DNA of 64,000 nucleotides, taken from the NCBI GenBank assembly GCA_036362985.1, contig JAYGXS010000006.1, forward strand, positions 8,265,011-8,329,010, written 5' to 3'. Below the pieces are notes generated by a model. It was not told the DNA's origin, searched no databases, and saw only the letters and a program-made list of their open reading frames with translations. This DNA is from Ligula intestinalis (Eukaryota; Platyhelminthes; Cestoda; Diphyllobothriidea; Diphyllobothriidae). Below, piece by piece: positions 1-11,751 of this stretch (within the stretch, counting starts at the first letter, position 1; each line of letters starts with the position of its first letter). Both the position numbers and the translations under genes were made by a program.

Positions 1-130
1 ATTTGATCTGATCCATTATTGCAATTTTCTTAAGCTTGCTGAGGACGATAAGGGGTAAGGCTGTCGAACAAATGAATCAATGGCAATGCCGTCTTTTTGG
101 GTTAAGATTTGAATGTTAGCTATATATCCC
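1..130 (-). repeat. Copy of a dispersed repeat (family R2), truncated by the window edge
   Basis: Read on the minus strand, this stretch matches the plus-strand segments at 9775-9960, 10215-10400 and 28385-28570. All share a core around ATGGATCARATCAA, preceded by a block ending in GATTCATT(T/C)..TTYGAC. The copies are clearly diverged, so this is an old interspersed repeat on both strands. No protein was recognised in it. The 74-codon open frame here (16-240, minus) is probably chance. Confidence 0.5.
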
Positions 131-310
131 TGTTTTTGTTCACGAGAGTTCCTTTTTCCATTTTTGGCTTTTTGTCGTCCAATTAAGGTATTAATCAATG
201 GGTTTATGCCCTCTGCCAACAGAAGTTGACATTTCGGCAAGTGATATAGCTACCACGCAGTGTCAAACAGTCAAAGAATACTGACGTAACACATGTCTGT
301 GTTGTCATTT

Positions 311-1100
311 TGGTGGGTTACAACATAAATATATACTACTACATTCTTCTTGTTAGTAGCAACTGCATATTTTGCAGTGTTTGACAGCCACCTGCCCAAA
401 AATATACGGTAAAAGTTTAGGTTTATGCATATAGACCTTAAATATACTGACTTATACCGCGCAAAAAAATAAAATTCTCAACAAATTAAAAAGTGGTTAA
501 TTCAAAACAGGTATATCAGCCAGAAAAAATACATGGAAAGCCGGGGGGACCCACTGATGAGCGGGAGCCCTCGCAGCTGTATCAGGCTAACGCCTTGTGC
601 TACGCGAAAAAAGAGCCAACAGGAGCGAACGGGGTGATATTTCCACAAGTAACATGCCACTTTTCAGTGTCAAGAAGCAGCAGAATACCAGTGAGGCAGG
701 TATCTGTGCCTTTTATATAGTACTTACGCTGTTAGAATGGTAAGTTACAACATCAATATGTACTACTACATTCCGCTCTTAGGCAACAAGTGCCTTTTCC
801 CAGTAGTTGACAGGTTCCAGCCCAAAATATACACGTGCATTTTCGGCCTTGGCCTATTGGCTTTAATTATTCGCATGTACACCAAAAAAACAGAAATCAA
901 TTTCTAAACAAAATAAAATGCTGAACTTTTAAAACCGACATAACAGAAAAAAAGCAGACTGGGAGGGCTGAGGCAACCACTGATGTGCCAGATTCCTCGC
1001 AACTATATCAGGGCATGGCAGAGTACCGGAGAAGCACGTGTCTGGTACGTTAAGCTAGTACAAAGGTTGCTGGTAGGGTCAGCAACAACATCAAAAGTAA
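311..1100 (+). repeat. Tandem dimer of a ~427-bp repeat, retrozyme-like
   Basis: Two head-to-tail copies of one unit. The block GTTACAACAT..ATATRTACTACTACATTC starts near 315 and again near 745. The block CCACTGATG occurs at 551 and 977, which gives a period of 426-430 bp. Diverged relatives lie at 20030-20520 and 35036-35180. Each unit contains pieces resembling a hammerhead ribozyme core. In unit 2, ACCA-CTGATGT is at 976-986, GAA at 1031-1033, and a GTC-TGGT cleavage-site/stem-I match at 1040-1046 pairs with the ACCA. Tandem copies of hammerhead-bearing units are the hallmark of animal retrozymes (established family). The spacing between core halves here is long and several core bases are changed, so ribozyme identity is tentative; the tandem repeat itself is clear. 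Confidence 0.6.
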
Positions 1101-3559
1101 CTTTCAGTTTCACAATGTTTCACAATTTCTCACGCTTAAGTACAAATTGTGTATAAGGTCTAGGGATGACATTGTCAAATACCATGCCAGCGAAAAAATA
1201 CAACTCAGTGCTGTTGTTAATGTGTTCAGAACAAACCCCTTTAAACTTATGCCGCGGAGGTGCATGACATTTCAGTGCAAACACCTGCCAAGTGGCATTT
1301 GTCATTTTCAAATTTGACTTTCTGACGTCATTGTCGTTAGGACTTTCGAAAGCCATTTTACAAAACGCATGATTAAATAGTCAGTTAATCTCGTTTAAAA
1401 ATGTAATACTCTGACATATTAGGCAGATCTGCTTCCAACATTGCTTTTTCAGTGCAAATCACTTAGCATTAATTCCTCCTTCATGTAGAACCCTCCTTAA
1501 TAATGTCTTTAAAATTTTAAAAATGTTAGCCTAGTTACCGGACTCGTGTTGCTCGCTAGAATGAAACGCGGTTATTATGAACACGTGCGTTTTGCGTTAA
1601 AGGACTCCTTTTCATTTACCCTAACTTTATCGAGATAAAAGAATCAATGCTATGAAAGTCTAAATTAAATAATAACTCCTCAGTTACATTTCTGATAGGT
1701 ATAAGAATAGCATTTTTTGGCTAATGATTCCAAAATCCGTATATGTGGGACAAGGAGGAGATGGAAAGTATTTTGGATCTCAAAGAAAATGGTGCAATCG
1801 CTAATAGTCTGTGGCGATTTCTGGAGTTGGCGTCCGAAACATCCCCGTCACAGGGCCATCAACATGGCTTTGTTTGACAACCAGCTCAACCATGCCGATC
1901 GCGGAGTGATTTGCAAATGTGGTCTGGACAGTGCGTCAGACTGCACATTGTTCGACCCATCTATGTTATGGATATCTTGCGTAAAGTAAGAAACAATGTT
2001 TACTTGTTTTACCTCTCAATTCTTCACGATTTTCCACTTTGATTTCAAAGCGAAGGGAAGTCACTTGCTGTCATAGAACACAGTTAAGTCACTGCTTTCC
2101 AGCAAGTGCCAGAAGTGTTAAATGGTTTGGTAGATAGCGAGAGCTTCCCATCCAAATGTACTGTACGGCATATCTGAACTTTCTGGAGAAGAAGGTGTAA
2201 GGATGCTCTGACATGCCAGGTGCTGTTGAAGAACCGCGCCAACTGATACTGCCCTAGCCAATGCCACTCTCCTGATGTTTCCATCTCCCTCATGGTTGAT
2301 GCCTTCAAAATCGCAGTCATCGCAGTTCTCTAACAGCACCTAGCTGGTCAGATCCAACCTTTAGAGTCCTTTTCTACAGTTGCAGTACCTAACACCTAAT
2401 GTTTGTGTGCTTTCTGTGTACGACTGGCAGCTCAAGTGGTGTGGGAAGTCAGCTGACGGCCTCCGGCATGTTTCTCAAGTATGGTGAAGCTCACCTTTGA
2501 CATATATTTAGCTCTCAGAGCGATAGTGACAACCACACTCGGCTTAATGAGCTATAAGTACCATAGAATTCTACTCAATTATAATTGTTTGTTGTTACGT
2601 AAGTGGATGTAATGACGAATGCAAAAGAAACCTTTTTCCAAATGGTTTTCATCCTGTTATTTACCGTTTCACAAGGCATATTTTAATTGCTCAAGTGCGC
2701 GTAAAGTATTTGCCATTCAAAAACAGATACGGTTATTAACGAATAAGAAAATATATGATTTGAACCCATAAATAATTGCAAATACATGTTCCCTCAGAAA
2801 TGTATGCAGAGTATTTTGGGAATTTAAATTCGAAGTACAGGAGCTCAGGTGTTTGTAGGATTTATTTGAAACGCTTTTCATCAACCCTTAATGAATTTTT
2901 AAACCAAATAATCAAGCACTGGAACGCGTTAATGTAGAGAAATGTAGGTTTTTAATTTTGTTGCCAAATGATATATGCGTATTGTAATACCAACCAATTG
3001 TATTATGATGGTTAAATTACGCGAATAAACGAGTTAAAAATGTGGCAAAGAGCAGTCAGTGAAGATAAATTTGTCAGTCAAACGGCTAGGTCAGCCCACG
3101 GAAGTCCATGTTTGATTCCTATGAAAACAATTATCGTCACGTCCGTGAAGGAAAATGCAAAAGTATTTTCATTTGTCTTGTTGGAATGTCTATTTTTTTA
3201 AATTCGGAGGTGAAATAAGGATTACTGAAGCAATATTCATAAAACCAGTGGACGAATACGTGCTTGCTTTCGACATATGGTGCTCATACAAATGCATTTT
3301 GTGCGGGAAAGGGTTCATGTCGGACAGTAAACTCCATTGAGTGTCAGCCTAAAACACAAGCCGATATCGGCGAGATGTTAAAAGACGTGGGAAGAATTAC
3401 AAACATTGTCATGGCACCACCTGCTACTGCCGATACCCACTTTGACTTATTTTACCAACCGGTTGTATGGTTTCAATTTCTCTGTGAAATAGGAAAAAGA
3501 CAGGACAGCAGAAAAATGCTTTCCAAGAGAGTTATTTCATGTACATCATCTAAGTCCTT
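1101..3559. other. No recognisable gene
   Basis: AT-rich sequence with only short open frames. The longest, 90 codons at 1717-1989 plus, shows no motif I know and no convincing splice context. Nothing else can be supported. Confidence 0.5.
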
Positions 3560-3740
3560 CTGTGGACGAAAAAAGGTGTGTAGAGCACCAAATCAATTAA
3601 TTTATTGTTCTTAGCTTGCAATTCTTACAGGAGTCCTTTAACGGTGATGATAATTAGTCACCAAAAAATGGGTTTTTAAGGTGGCCATAGGCCAATCAAA
3701 TTTTAGAAATCATCAGGTTGTAAAAGCGGAAGAAACTGCA
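3560..3740 (+). repeat. PLE-derived fragment, inverted partner of 3960-4150
   Basis: The segment encoding RAPNQLIYCS near 3585-3614 and the ~100 bases after it match the minus strand around 3990-4145, which encodes RAPDQLIYCS in one frame. The pair therefore forms a diverged inverted repeat about 0.4 kb apart. Because the minus copy runs into a Penelope-like endonuclease tail, this copy is probably a relic of the same element. It carries stops and frame breaks. Confidence 0.45.
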
Positions 3741-3850
3741 ATCAAAAACGGTACATGAGGAGGGTAACTAACTGTCAGTGGAGTCGGGGGACAAATATTA
3801 TGGTGTACACTAATAAGCTGTCATTGGAGCAGCGGGTCATGAACAGCAAT

Positions 3851-4150
3851 TCATGAGGCAACCCTGCTTCCTCTTCCGGTCAGTTCGTTGTGGAGTCCTC
3901 TTCGTTTGCCCTTTCTTCTTCTGGTTTGGCTTAAATTTGTCTTTTTCACATAATGGCGCAAGACTTTGTAGGCCGCGGGCAGGTCTAGATGCCTGTTGAG
4001 GGAGTTGGCATCTGAGTACCATGCCTCAAGCGTCAGCCTTTCGGCTATAATTACCCGCTGTTTGGTGGCTACTTCTCACCTTTAAAGATTGACTGCTGTA
4101 AGAGTTCGAAATATCAGAACAATAAATCAATTGATCTGGTGCTCGATACG
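3851..4150 (-). mobile_element. Penelope-like element relic (C-terminal tail after GIY-YIG)
   Basis: The minus strand at 3949-4044 reads LTLEAWYSDANSLN followed by RHLDLPAAYKVLR. This is the end of the GIY-YIG endonuclease region of Penelope-like reverse transcriptases, where an EAW..NS.NR..DLP..Y.LR pattern is typical. The frame continues through a basic segment (TRRRKGKRRG) to a stop at 3851-3853. Upstream (4060-4400) the frame is broken and no catalytic GIY-YIG residues remain visible. It is a dead 5'-truncated fragment. The overlapping open frames on this strand (3837-4022, 4114-4395) are in other frames and probably meaningless. Confidence 0.6.
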
Positions 4151-5589
4151 TCTTCTTCTTCGTCCGTACAAATACCTGACTCGCGCACCCTTTTATTCAT
4201 TCTAAGTCCTTCTGTCCGTGGGATCTTATTCAAGGGCCATGTCCGTCGTCTAGTTTTTCCGTTCTTATCGGTCAGCCAGTGAGCGCCAATCTTAGCTGAC
4301 CTCACATGATGTCGGTGCCCTGAAGGTCGTGGGCCTCTCACAGAGGCAGGCATCCGCCGATTACTGCTCAACGTCTGACGAAAAAAGCCAGTCAACGAGA
4401 AAAATAACTGGCTGTGAGTCCATGTCTTTTAACTTCGACAAATATTTTCATGCGTAAATTGAGAGGTCAATTTAACTTCTCTGTGTTTTGTCGCGAGAAT
4501 GATTGCCTACAACATAATGTTCCTCCGAGGCAGAAGTCAGGGAAGGCTGATACGGTTGGATAATTTATACTGTAAAAAGACTCTGCAGAAGAGAGCTGCT
4601 CACAGCACTAAGACCAGTTTCTAGGACATGCCATTGCGCGCGGACTTCGAGGAGCTGTTCTGTGACTGAGACCAAGATGCACGTCAGTGACCCTGTAGTG
4701 GGTGTTAGTGCCATTGTGGGAACCCGTGATCGTTGACTCATCACGACACAAATGCTGCAGTTACGTTGACTGCCATACCGAGTGGGGTGGTAGCTACGAC
4801 GCCGCACTCTCACACGGCCCTCACGGTCGGACGCCATGCCAGAGGGAGTGGCGATTGCCTTCAAACTCTTCTGCACTCAATATATTGTTCCTAACACTCG
4901 AAAATTACTACCATCCTTTCTCCTCCTAAGGAACAGGGCCTGGAAGATCGCAGCCGCAGCCTTGACGACTCTCGATACCCTCTAAAGGCGGCAAACTCGC
5001 TGACGCGGAAGACAGCACGGGAAAACGCACGAGGCGTCAGTGTGTGACGGTACAGGTTCTGCTGCCCTGCAGCTTGACATATGAAGTAAACGCGTCAGCG
5101 CAGTTGGGCTGTCATAGAGTGGTACAGCAACCCCCGGCTAGACTGAGCTCAGCGTGCAGCTGCGCCGAACAAAATATACAAATTTAATTATTATGAGAAA
5201 GTAAGCGGTCAGGAAGGTCAATGTGGTGTGCACCATGGACAATACATGCAGTAAAATATCCTCAGTCGAAAAGGAACGGTTAACCTTCGATGATGATGGA
5301 AATGGAGGAAGAAGTAGCAGACGGGAAGGAGGGATATAGTGCCGGGTCGAGGAGAGATTTGTAATTTTGACGTGGTCCACGCTCACGCGCTCTTCATTGA
5401 AATCGGACGGTTTTTGTTCCTCGATAATAAAATTAAAAAGGAACGTCTAAGTGGGGTTCAAACGGCCGCAGTACTCGATCATCTCCTAGAAATACGGGAG
5501 AGCAAGTCACCAGGCCTTTATCAGATAAGAGTTAGGATAGGGGGCCGTGGCAGAACCATGAAAATCGTCCACACAATCTACCGGCGACG
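4151..5589. other. GC-richer mosaic, no recognisable gene
   Basis: Base composition is visibly richer in G+C than the flanks, as in the neighbouring transposon debris. Several open frames of 75-103 codons overlap on both strands, but none shows a domain I recognise. It is probably further degraded transposon sequence (inference). Confidence 0.4.
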
Positions 5590-5960
5590 GTGTTGGAGGT
5601 TGATATGATGCTTAACTGCACTTGGAAGGGTTAGCGAGATCAGTTCACTGGAGAGTCGGACACTAGCACCGAACAGTAGTTCAGCAGCGCAACAGTCAAG
5701 GTCCAGTTTGGTTATTTCAGTTCTCCGAATCAGCCGCAGGGTGGCCTTTAGCTGGCGGGTGAATATTCTCGACCATACCATTGGCAGCCGACTGAAATAA
5801 ATTTTTGCGGATGTGGGTACAGCCTTAAAAGTGAAAAGGGACTGCGAAACGGTTAATTTCAAACTGAGCAGCGCGATCAATCGTGATTGAGGAGAAAAGA
5901 CCAAAGATGGAAACCTAACAACTAAAGGAAGGCCCTAAACACCATGGAAGTCTCAACATT
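5590..5960 (-). mobile_element. Ty3/Gypsy integrase relic
   Basis: On the minus strand three short conserved integrase pieces follow in the right order but in two frames. FGLFSSITIDRAAQFE (about 5860-5910) corresponds to the FG.P..I..DRG.QFE motif around the second catalytic Asp. AANGMVE (5768-5786) corresponds to the NG.VER motif that normally carries the catalytic Glu. DLDCCAAELLFGASVRL (about 5640-5706) corresponds to the conserved D..C.AAELV.G..LRLP segment after the core. A frameshift lies right after NGMVE. No LTRs, protease or RT were seen. It is a dead fragment; similar integrases are common in flatworm Gypsy elements. Confidence 0.65.
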
Positions 5961-6579
5961 GGGCCCAAGCGCTCAAAGTAGCAGTCCAACGACTAACAAA
6001 TGCCTTGTTCACTAATGGAGTAGAGACATCTGGTATTTGGATCACTTCTGGCTACTGAGTGCATCGATCCACGCAGGTTAGGGGAGATTATCGGAGACAG
6101 TGGGCCTGCAGTGTCCAAATCAGCCCGGCTGAACCTTCCATCGGAGCTAAAGGAAAGTGCTGATCGGTGCCCTGTTATGTATTTGCACCTTTGATAGTCG
6201 GGACACGGTCATGTCCAGGCTTTTAGAACCTTGTGGATACCTGGCCAGATAAAGCTGTCGGAAAGCAGCTGGTTCGTAATTCGATTTTCAGGAGGAGAAA
6301 GGTTGTGCAGTACAGTGTATTTTCCATCAATATTTGCTGTATTCCTTCCTGATACAGTGTTTTGTTGTCTTCGCTCATGAACCTACAGCATCTGATTTTC
6401 TTTTGGTCAATTTTCAGAGGAAATTTTTGCAGCCTTGCTTGGCAAACAGGTAGCAGAACACGGATGCTTCATATTCCGTGTTGTATGACAGCGTGTCTTG
6501 CAAGCTGTATGTTCACAATTGGGTGAATATGAAACACACTTCTGGAAAACTCTATTGTTGAGACAGCTGGCTGTGCAGA
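5961..6579. other. No recognisable gene
   Basis: A 92-codon cysteine-containing open frame on the minus strand (6407-6685) overlaps the PLE fragment that follows on the plus strand. I do not recognise it and regard it as chance. Confidence 0.4.
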
Positions 6580-6770
6580 AACCAGAACTACCACTCGATA
6601 AACACACAGTAAAATGCGTGTTAGATAACACGAACACCAAAAAACCAGATGGCTGAGCAGTCAGCAGGCTGAAGACCAGCTCCAATGATGAAAGTTTAGC
6701 AGGTCAAGACCCGTATTCACGCCATCAAGCAATATGCACACAAACAGATATGTATCGTCGATAGGAGATA
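6580..6770 (+). mobile_element. Penelope-like element 3' tail fragment
   Basis: This stretch aligns with 32690-32870, the tail of the PLE at 31.6-33.0 kb. It shares an NTNTKKPDG-type reading against YTNTGEPGG there, and the bases AGCAGGTCA.GACCCG (6705-6720) match ACAGGTCAGAGCCCG (32787-32801). The frame is broken and no catalytic domain is present. It is a 5'-truncated copy of the same family. Confidence 0.5.
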
Positions 6771-6984
6771 GCCATTACTTGGGAAAGTGGCGCGGTAACG
6801 TAGCCAAATACAACTCTGTCGCGGTGACGTATCTACCATGGCCAAAGACCGTTAATCAAACGGTCGGCAGCTTATTGCCAGGCCCGAGCACCAGTCTCCC
6901 CTAACGTTGATCAACATTTTGACGTCCATTCCGACTCTCCTTCTGCTTCGAAAATAAATGCATTTTCGCTAATTTATCTTCTTG

Positions 6985-7090
6985 GCAATACCAGAGGATA
7001 TGCGAGTTCTAGGAAGCAGTTCAGAAGAAATGGATGCGATCACTGGAACCAAAGTTTTATTTGCCTGGCGTTTCGGATTCACATGGGCAT
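6985..7090 (+). repeat. Dispersed repeat R1 (second copy at 37105-37195)
   Basis: The block GGAAGCAG..CAGAAG followed by ATGCGATC.CTGGAA is shared with 37110-37150, and similarity continues weakly through TTTATTT..CGT.TC to ACATGGG. At 37.1 kb the same block sits beside a PLE tail, so it may be part of, or a frequent neighbour of, that element family (inference). Confidence 0.5.
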
Positions 7091-9720
7091 CCTTAATCAA
7101 AGGTAATGCTAACATACTCATATTCTTGCGGGGATGGGGTGACGACATGGGCAGGTTGCGCAGTAATAATAGTTCAAAGTGATTTTCAGTGTGTGTGTGT
7201 CTCTGCAGCCTGGAAGGCGCTGGCAATTTCTCTCACTTCTGATTCCGAGCGGGTGCCCGAAAAGCTAGGCGGTCACTATGTGGTGGGGGAGAGAGTACGG
7301 ACGACCTCGGTGCGTTTCTTTCCTCACTTTAATAAATCTGAATGCGTCTGACTCTATCACGGTGCGCTAAAAGCCGTGGCTTGGAGGGTCTACCAACTGA
7401 CGGGAAAACTCGGGCCCCCTTCGTAGCTGCTCCTACTGTACGCGAGTGTCTATGTGTGCGTACGGGAGGAGAGGGAGGACTGAGAGGCAGGCTGCAATGG
7501 CTCCCTCTTAATGTAGCCTTTATGGCGCTCCCGCGCAGTCAAGAGCATACGTAGCAAGATGGCTGTGTCAAGTGTGCGCGTGCTGAGTGTTTATCACGCC
7601 AGCCATCTACACCCTCCCTTATCCGCGGTCTAATTTACATTGTCCTTACACCGGAAATGTAGGTGGAAGTGGCAAGCGAGTGTGTAGATTCTGTGCAAGT
7701 CTGCCTGAACTCCTGTTTTCTCTCGCACAAGTTGTCTGCGTTGCTCCTGCTTGCTATCGCTTTCCTGTTGCTTGTCCAGCTTGCCTCAGTGTATGCTGCG
7801 GCTTGCTTCAGCGTTTGCTGCGGCTTTTTGGAGCGCGTGGTGCCCATCGTCGAAACTGACGGGGGAACTGTCGTCGTGTGTGTGTGTGTTTGTGTGATAA
7901 TTGTTGCCTTCTGTAGTCACCACTTGCGTGTTAATTGATGCAGTACTGGATTGAAACCTCGCCTTTGACTCACTAATTGCCACAATCGCCTTGTCAGCGT
8001 CGAATGCGGGCCTGATAATTGCGCGAGATTTATGCTCGCTGTCTTCAGAGTCGTTGCTGCACCCAGACCTTTCTACGTGACTGATTCTGTTGCTCAGGAA
8101 ACTTCACAGTATACGATATGGCAACGCCAAATCGTTTCACTTGTTGATGGGCTGGGGGCCTGAGAACCATGACTCCAACAGATCACGGCTCACGCGGTTG
8201 TCACCTTTTACCGACGCTGCGTGCTGGACCATTTATCTTGAAAAAAATATGTACTGACATCAGAAGAGTAGTATGCGCGTAATAATGTCTGTTGTGTTAG
8301 ATATAGGTTGATAGTTATGGCTGACTTTTAGCAGGCGTTTACTCAGACGTCTCTTGAGCAAACCAATATAGGGTAAATGCACAGAACACGTCGGAAAAGA
8401 GTTTTACTCTCATATGATGTTGTTATACAAGAAGGAATAACCTAGATTGGTACGACACAGTTGCTTCTTAAACGGGAAATCATTTTTTTAAAGGCTTCTT
8501 GGAGCCAGTTAAAGTTGGTCCTCCCATTTGAAGTGTTATTTAGTTTGCCTTTTATCGTTTTTAATGCCACGCACTGTAAAATTCTAGTGTGTTTTGCTTT
8601 CTGCAGTATATGCTTACCCTCTTGGAGTACTCCAACTACTTTAACTCTGTCACGGCTCGACTTTTTTTAAAGTGCAACAAGGTTTTCTTTTGATCTTCAC
8701 GGTCAGAATTAAGACCAGAATAACACTATTTGAGACAACATCGTTGTTGTGCTTATGACTTAAAACTGTTCATCTCTTTTAAATGCCTGCTCAATACAGT
8801 CAAAATGAGATCCGTTTCAAAAATACATTTTTTTTTGAATTTGCATGCACTTTCGTATAATTGACTGACATAACAAATGAAAAGTATTTAGGTCCAGAAA
8901 GTGTTGTCGTATGATCGGAAACGGGTTGGGTTTTTTAATTTGTAAATATTTTCGTGACAGAGCTTTTAGTTCTGCCTCATATGAATAATTATACTTGGTA
9001 AATCATCGTAAATAGGCCGTCCTACTTTACAAGTAAGCAGATGTATACATAATGGAGGTGTAGTTCATCTCGAGCGTTTGTCTTGTTAATCTCCTTTTCC
9101 AGAAAATGTTAAGGAACATAAAATAAAGGCCTTATAAGCATGAAAGCCACGCAAGAAAAGGCCGGCTTACTTTCTAGACGAGAGACACATAGACACACAG
9201 CAAAGCATATGTCGGAATTGAATGTTACCAACGCGTCATAGTAGAACATTTTATTTGGCAGTAAGTTGATTGTTGAAAATTCTCTTTTATAGAGCTGCTT
9301 TTAAAAGGTATCACGGCAATTACATGCTACACTCAAGTGTGCTACAGGTGTGCCGGCATACATGGGAATGCTTAGACAAATGGCGAATGAGTAATACAGC
9401 CTTTCAGTTGTTATCAACCATGCCGAAATACGCCTCCGCGGCATTTAGCTCGAAGATTTGCACTGAACAACAGCACTTGGAGGTGTTCTTTTTGCTGACA
9501 TAGTGTCCGGTGACCTCGTCCCTCAATGTTAAGCGAAACCTTAAAATTTAGTTTGCGAAATCGCAAACAAGTTAGAAACTGAAAGGTGGCCCTACCACTT
9601 GCGGAAGCATCAATCTCTTGAACTGCCGGGGCCTGTTTTTTAAAAGAAGCTAGAAAAGTGGACCGACTTAAGCATATTTTAATTTGATTAAGAAAGACCT
9701 GATAAAAAGTCAAACAAAAT
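7091..9720. other. No recognisable gene; GC-rich to AT-rich transition
   Basis: 7.2-8.2 kb is relatively G+C rich with short GT runs and overlapping open frames on both strands, including a leucine-rich one at 7663-7938 plus. None looks like a known protein. From 8.2 kb on the sequence is AT-rich and featureless to me. Confidence 0.4.
7876..7896 (+). repeat. GT dinucleotide microsatellite
   Basis: About ten GT units, interrupted once by an extra T. A shorter GT run lies at about 7190-7200. Confidence 0.85.
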
Positions 9721-9721
9721 T

Positions 9722-10400
9722 GCCGTGAACACACTGAAGGAGGTCACGCTAAGATGCACGGTAGAAGATGAGTTCCGTTCTTACAGCCAAGTCTATACAC
9801 AAACAACGACCTTGCCGCGGATTCATTCCTTTGACTTTCCTTTCATGAAGCTGTCCACGGCAAGCTATAATCAAAATAAAATCATGGATCAAATCAATTT
9901 TGAAAACATAAAGGTTTGCTACGTTGATAAAAGTTGTAAAACGGCCACCATTTAAACGGAATTAACAACACTTTCATTGGTTTTGAATAAGTCCGATCTG
10001 TCAATTACTGAATCGGGCCGTTTATACACGTGCATCCAAGCAGAATGTCAGACAGTTATAAGTGATGGAGCACCTAGCGAAGGAAAGCCCATTTGGACAT
10101 GACATGAAAATAGACAGTTCTAGAATCTGGCATGTAAGAGGATAAACTTTTTCAGATCTTCCATGGATGACAAAAATACACTGAAGGAAATGGCCCTCAG
10201 TTACATGCCAAAAAAGTTCTTTCTTTACAAGCAACTCTATACACAAAAAGAGCATACCTTAGGTGCAGTTATCTGACTTCCCTCAGCCAATATCCTAGTC
10301 GGCAAGTTTGAACCAAATTAAATGATGGATCAGATCAAGATTGAAATAGTAAGGATTGCTACGTTGATGACAGCCTTGGAAATTCCACGTACCAAATCTG
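9722..10400 (+). repeat. Tandem pair of repeat family R2
   Basis: 9722-9960 and 10172-10400 are two diverged copies about 445 bp apart. Both contain ACACTGAAGGA, then CT.TACA.GCAA.TCTATACACAAA.., then ATGGATCA.ATCA, then TTGCTACGTTGAT. Further copies are at 28385-28570 (plus) and 1-130 (minus). The segment from 10010 on is also the left end of a much longer duplicated block. Confidence 0.6.
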
Positions 10401-11480
10401 TTTAAAAGCCATCGTATATTTTACAATAAATGGATGTTTGTCAATGGGTTTCACACTAAAAATGACAATGGCTTGAAAAACTTAAACCGCATGCATTCCA
10501 CCAAGCAGAAGACCAAACGATAACGTGCAAATAAGTGGTCATCGACAGAAAAAATTGTTTGAAAATAATTGTAAATTCTGAGCAATTAACATCAAATCTA
10601 GTCAGACGTTCGAGCTACAAAACAGGAAATGAGTATTTGTCCAGCAGACAACAGCAAAAAAGAACATAAAATGAACTATTATTTGTTTTTCGGGACCAGC
10701 TACTTTCAATTTTTCAGGTAAAAGTAAACGGCTAACCACTTAACAAAACTGACTACGAAAAATAAAACTATGTTCCCAAAGGTCACTTTCCTAGAGCACA
10801 GTACGAAACGATTCCCAAAAAGCACGCCTCCAACAGTTTTTTGTCATGAACCTTTTAAGCAGCACGGCTTGACGTATAATTTGGAATTTATAATCAATTC
10901 AATATGGGCTTACTTGCTGATTTTGGCCGCGGTCATCGACGTTTAATCCAAAGGGAATAGGAAGAACGTTTCAGGCGGCTCATTTTCGAACCTGGTAGCG
11001 ATTTCGGTCATGTATTTCACCTATCACCACCTGCTATTTCCAATTCAGCTTCAGAGTTACAGAATTAGCGTCCGTTGGCATAAGCAGAAACAGACGCCAT
11101 CGGTTTAGGAGGGCCGATCCTGATTACATTGGCGAACCTAGCTTTATCTTGAATAAATACTGAAGACGTGCTTGACAATCCCAGCGTATACCATTTCGAT
11201 CACAGTCTATGTTTCGTCAAAAATACATTTAGTGGCCAACCTCGGATAACCTTTGCGCAAGTTTGATGTCATACGGGACGGGTGATATAAGATTTGTTTC
11301 ACGATTATTATTATTAATCACGATTTTGTTTAGTTTACTTTTGTTTAGATAAGTCAGTATAATTAAGTAAACAGACGGTATAATAGATATTATATCTGAT
11401 GAAAGGTGAATAGATAAATTCATTGTGGTAATTGATACACATTTAAGTTTTTTAATTTTGTTCACTTAGTTGACTTCAGG
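10010..11480 (+). repeat. Long duplicated segment, copy A left part (matches 28130-29530)
   Basis: Runs of clear similarity keep the same order and strand as 28.13-29.53 kb. Examples are AATTCCACG (10380 against 28548), GAT(T/)TCGGTCATG.A.TTCACC (about 10999 against 29150) and the CAGAAAC.G..GCCAT.G stretch (about 11087 against 29241). The offset is about 18.15 kb. No coding potential was recognised. It may be a segmental duplication or two copies of a long unknown transposon. Confidence 0.6.
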
Positions 11481-11751
11481 CGCAAAATGCTGCTTGCAAA
11501 AAAATATCTATGTTCAGATCAGTATACAGGAAAAAAAAAATTGGCGAAATGAGGTTAAAACCAACGTTTGCTGATATTGAAAAGTCGTGTTGGCAAACGG
11601 CTGTGTTCGGTCATTCACTTCAGGCCGTTACAGCGACATGGAAAATAGGTAACAAAAGCAGGTAGTTCGGTACAGTGCTATTATAGTTCTTAAGGTGGGG
11701 GGAGGGGGTAATTAGTCATCTCGTGGTTCCCTCGACTCCTGCGAGCCGGAA

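Noticed and set aside
7663..7938. Leucine/valine-rich 91-codon frame that looks like membrane segments
   Set aside because: Overlaps two other frames in a G+C-rich, GT-repeat patch on both strands; the hydrophobicity follows from base composition.
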